A stretch of DNA of 45,968 nucleotides, from the NCBI GenBank assembly GCA_964408025.1, contig CAYOXX010000018.1, positions 1 to 45,968 of the forward strand. Direction: 5' to 3'. Each line of letters begins with the position of its first letter. Positions within the stretch are counted from its first letter, which is position 1. Positions 43,408-45,968 of this stretch are shown here, in pieces. Source of the stretch: CAYOXX01 sp964408025. GTDB taxonomy: Bacteria > Acidobacteriota > DATKUA01. The position numbers were made by a program, and so were the translations under genes. Under the pieces are notes generated by a model. It was not told the DNA's origin. It was given only the letters and a program-made list of their open reading frames with translations, and did no database searches.

Positions 43408-45968
43408 TCAGCGATCATCCGAGTCAATCTGCTCCAGCAGCACGCGCACGGCGCCGTCGAGCTGGTCGTCCTCACCGGTCAGGCTCTGCCCCAGCGGGCG
43501 GTCGACGTAGACGTCGGGTCGGCGCGATACCTCGTCGAGATCTTCTCCCTCCAGCGTCGTCACCGCCAACCGCGGCAGCCGCAGGTAGCCACCGTTGAGC
43601 AGGCGCGTGCCCCAGGTCCAGATAACCCAGCCGCAGGAGCCGTTGCCGACGATCGTGCCCAGCCCGAGGCGGCGGTAGCCCTCGGCGAACATCTCGGCGT
43701 TGCTGAGGCTCTGCTCGTTCTGCACCACCACTGTCGGCAGGTCGAGGATGCGGTTGCCGGCCAGGTTCTCGGCTGAGGTGCGGCCGCGGCCGCGAAAGGC
43801 GTTGAGCATCGTTGCCCTGCGGTGCAGAACGTCGAGCACGAACGGCGCCACGTAGCCGCCGGTGTTGTAGCGCACGTCGATGACGACGCCCTCGCGGCCG
43901 TGCACTTGGCTGTCCAGGTCGAGCTTGAACTGCTCGAGCGCCCCGGCGCCCATGTTGGGGATGTGGACGTAGCCGAGTCGACCGCTGCTGATCCGCTCGA
44001 CGTAGGCGGCGTTATCTCGCACCCAGCGGCGGTAGCGGAAGCCGTTGACCTGCCCGGAGGGCATCGGCTGCACCGCCAGCGTCTGACGCTCGCCGCCTTC
44101 CGGATCGTCGCTGTAGGTTAGAACCACCCGCCTGCCGACGGCGCGCTGTATTAACTCGTTAATGTTTGTCGAGGTGGTCAGCTCGACGCCGTTGATCGCC
44201 AGCAAGTAGCTGCCGGCCGCCAGGTCCGAATTCTGGCGCGCCACGGGGCCGCCGGGCACGACGTCCTCCACCCGGAAGCGTCCCGCCGCCAGGTACTCGC
44301 CCGGATCGAATGTGATGCCGAGATCGCCGCCGGGCGGCGTCGGGCCGGCGGAGTAGCGCATCCCCATGTGCGAGGCGTTGAGCTCGCCCATCATCAGGTT
44401 GGAAATGACGCTGAGATCGGTGTAGTTCCGCGAGCCCCTGGCGTAGGGCAGGTAGCGCTCGTAGACCTCGGGCCAGTCCAGGCCGTTGAAGGTGGCGTCG
44501 TAGAAGTGGTCGCGCAGCATCATCCACGCCTCGCGGAAGACTTGCAGCTTCTCGGCGTGGAAGTCAATCGCCATCTCGGCGAGCAAGGCATAAGGCTTGG
44601 CCTGGCCGCCGGCCAGCGGCATGCTCTTGATCGCGTTCCCGTCTAGCAGCCAGAGGGTCTTGCCGTCGGAGGCAAACTGGATCGAGCCGATGCCCGAGGA
44701 GCTCTCCAGCAGTTGCCGGGCGTTGTCGTCGCGGGCCGGGTCGGCGTTGGCGACCCAGAGGACCGAGCGGCCCGAGGCCCGGTTGCTGAACAGCACCTGT
44801 TTATTGTCCGGGCTGAGACAGAGGGCGAATGAGTTGGTCGCGAAAGGCGCCAGGCGACTGATCCGATCCCTGATTCCCTCCGGCACGATCCGCACTGTTA
44901 CCTCTTCGTCTTCCTCCTCGCCGGCTTCGTCCCCGCCGCCTCCCTCGTCCCCACCGGCCTCGGGCGGTGCGAAGAGCTCATCGAACCTCTCTTCAGGAAA
45001 CTCCGGCTCGATCGGCAGCAGGTCGACGCGCATGAGCTGGAAGTCGGAGCGGTATTGGGCCGTGGAGAAGACTATAAAGCGGCCGTCGGGCGACCAGATT
45101 GGCCCCAGCCCTCCGATGTTCGGCAGGTAAGTGAGCTGGATCGGCTCACCCTCCTCGCCGACGCGCCTGGCGAAGAGGTTGCGGAAGTAGCGGTCGTCGT
45201 TGTCCATGTAGGCTATCCAGGCGCTGTCGCACGACCAGGCGAACGAGGGGAAACCGTAGAGCTGCTCGTTCAGGAAGAATCCCTCGGCGAACGGGTGGTC
45301 GCTGAGGTCCTCCATATCGATCAGGCGGATCTCGGTGAGGCCACGGTAGTAGGCGCACCAGCGGCCGTCGGGCGACGCCACGGGGAAATACTCCTGCTCC
45401 TCGGTCTCGGTAAGACGCCGCTCCTCGCGGGCGATGAAGTCGTAGATGTAGAGGTCCATGTTGCCGCCGCGGTCGGAGCAGTAGAGCAGCCGGTTGCTGT
45501 CGGCGCTCCAGGCCAGCCCCCTCTCGCGGGCGGGCGTGTCCGTGATCCGGAATGCGGGCGGAGTCTCCTCGTCCTCGCCTTTGGTTGCGGGCGCTGCGAA
45601 GACCTCGCCGTGGATAATGAAGGCCACCTTGCGATTGTCCGGCGAGAGGGCGTACTCGCTCACCTCGCCGCGGAAGGTCTGCGGCTGGATCGGATTGCTG
45701 CGCTCGTCCGCGATGGCGGTGATCGGCACCGGCGCCGGATCGCCGCCGGGTGGCAGGAGCCAGATGCCGAGGTCGCGTTCGAAGACGATGGAGCCCTCAT
45801 TGCGAGCGACGTCGGGCCAGATGACGCGGCCGCCGTCGAAAGATGTTATTCGGCTGCGCTCGCCATCGAGGCTCTGGAACCAGATGTTCTCGGCTCCGCC
45901 CTCGTCGGAGACGAAGGAGAGCCCCGCACCGTCGGGCGCCCACATTGGCCAGCTGTCCATGCCCACGT
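43408..45968 (-). CDS. Tricorn-type protease, N-terminus beyond window
   Basis: At least 852 residues, open to the right edge, so the 5' end is missing. The visible part starts inside WD40-like/PD40 beta-propeller blades (MWAPDGAGLSFVSDEGG, ALSPDNRKVAF, VASPDGRWCAYY, IWSPDGRFIVFS), has an acidic low-complexity linker near residue 340 (EAGEEEDEE), then a helical domain, a PDZ domain at about 545-625 (DVVPGGPVA, GSYLLAINGVEL), and the S41 core GRLGYVHIPNMGAGA, GVVIDVRYNTGGY and QNEQSLSNAEMFAEG with the Ser before NAEMF as probable nucleophile. Tricorn homologues degrade peptides; bacterial ones are often exported. Confidence 0.88.
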   Translation of the reverse strand, partial: VGMDSWPMWAPDGAGLSFVSDEGGAENIWFQSLDGERSRITSFDGGRVIWPDVARNEGSIVFERDLGIWLLPPGGDPAPVPITAIADERSNPIQPQTFRGEVSEYALSPDNRKVAFIIHGEVFAAPATKGEDEETPPAFRITDTPARERGLAWSADSNRLLYCSDRGGNMDLYIYDFIAREERRLTETEEQEYFPVASPDGRWCAYYRGLTEIRLIDMEDLSDHPFAEGFFLNEQLYGFPSFAWSCDSAWIAYMDNDDRYFRNLFARRVGEEGEPIQLTYLPNIGGLGPIWSPDGRFIVFSTAQYRSDFQLMRVDLLPIEPEFPEERFDELFAPPEAGGDEGGGGDEAGEEEDEEVTVRIVPEGIRDRISRLAPFATNSFALCLSPDNKQVLFSNRASGRSVLWVANADPARDDNARQLLESSSGIGSIQFASDGKTLWLLDGNAIKSMPLAGGQAKPYALLAEMAIDFHAEKLQVFREAWMMLRDHFYDATFNGLDWPEVYERYLPYARGSRNYTDLSVISNLMMGELNASHMGMRYSAGPTPPGGDLGITFDPGEYLAAGRFRVEDVVPGGPVARQNSDLAAGSYLLAINGVELTTSTNINELIQRAVGRRVVLTYSDDPEGGERQTLAVQPMPSGQVNGFRYRRWVRDNAAYVERISSGRLGYVHIPNMGAGALEQFKLDLDSQVHGREGVVIDVRYNTGGYVAPFVLDVLHRRATMLNAFRGRGRTSAENLAGNRILDLPTVVVQNEQSLSNAEMFAEGYRRLGLGTIVGNGSCGWVIWTWGTRLLNGGYLRLPRLAVTTLEGEDLDEVSRRPDVYVDRPLGQSLTGEDDQLDGAVRVLLEQIDSDDR

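Overview
The window is chromosomal DNA from a Gram-negative-type bacterium, mostly GC-rich, with no rRNA, tRNA or CRISPR array that I could find. A lipobox lipoprotein, cytochrome bd oxidase, an ATP synthase with separate b and b' subunits, and many low-oxygen enzymes (superoxide reductase, rubrerythrin, rubredoxin, flavodiiron protein, ferredoxin-dependent 2-oxoacid oxidoreductase) point to an anaerobe or microaerophile that must survive oxygen. The lineage cannot be fixed from this sequence; the mixture resembles poorly cultured Acidobacteria-like or deltaproteobacteria-like phyla.

Layout. 0-6.2 kb: nadE and a hisS of archaeal/eukaryotic type (divergent), two tandem exported DUF4097-type beta-repeat proteins, and a DegT-type sugar aminotransferase followed by dCTP deaminase. 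6.4-12.5 kb: F1 plus stator ATP synthase operon (b', b, delta, alpha, gamma, beta, epsilon) without the a and c genes; alpha has a 75-residue charged tail and beta a lysine-rich N-terminus. 12.5-13.4 kb: a short tandem palindromic repeat array and an AT-rich islet with one small DUF3892-like gene. 13.4-18.0 kb: membrane sulfatase-superfamily hydrolase, MeaB GTPase, and a proline iminopeptidase-like hydrolase. 18.1-19.0 kb: a 47-residue ORF, a dodecin whose promoter is embedded in a palindrome, and a 255-bp segment bounded by perfect 19-bp inverted repeats. 19.1-24.0 kb: two ABC-2 permeases without their ATPase, a decayed pntB end, and aspartate ammonia-lyase.

24.1-40.5 kb is the heart of the window: a one-strand oxygen-defence island. 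Read in the direction of transcription: PerR-like repressor, ferritin, 2-Cys peroxiredoxin, superoxide reductase, KorA/KorB, rubrerythrin, metal permease with HMA domain, a truncated flavodiiron gene copy, a REC-PAS6 histidine kinase, an HMA pseudogene, intact flavodiiron protein, ferritin-like diiron protein, rubredoxin, a ZIP transporter pseudogene, and cytochrome bd (cydA-cydB). Together these can reduce O2, superoxide and peroxide, store iron, and supply low-potential electrons. The kinase sits between two direct repeats of HMA plus the 5' part of fprA, which share a 350-bp block of perfect identity flanked by diverged sequence, showing recent recombination (or an assembly fault).

40.6-46 kb: ECF sigma factor with a likely anti-sigma partner, a small DUF6249-like membrane protein, an MBL-fold phosphodiesterase-like hydrolase, and a Tricorn-type protease that runs off the right end.
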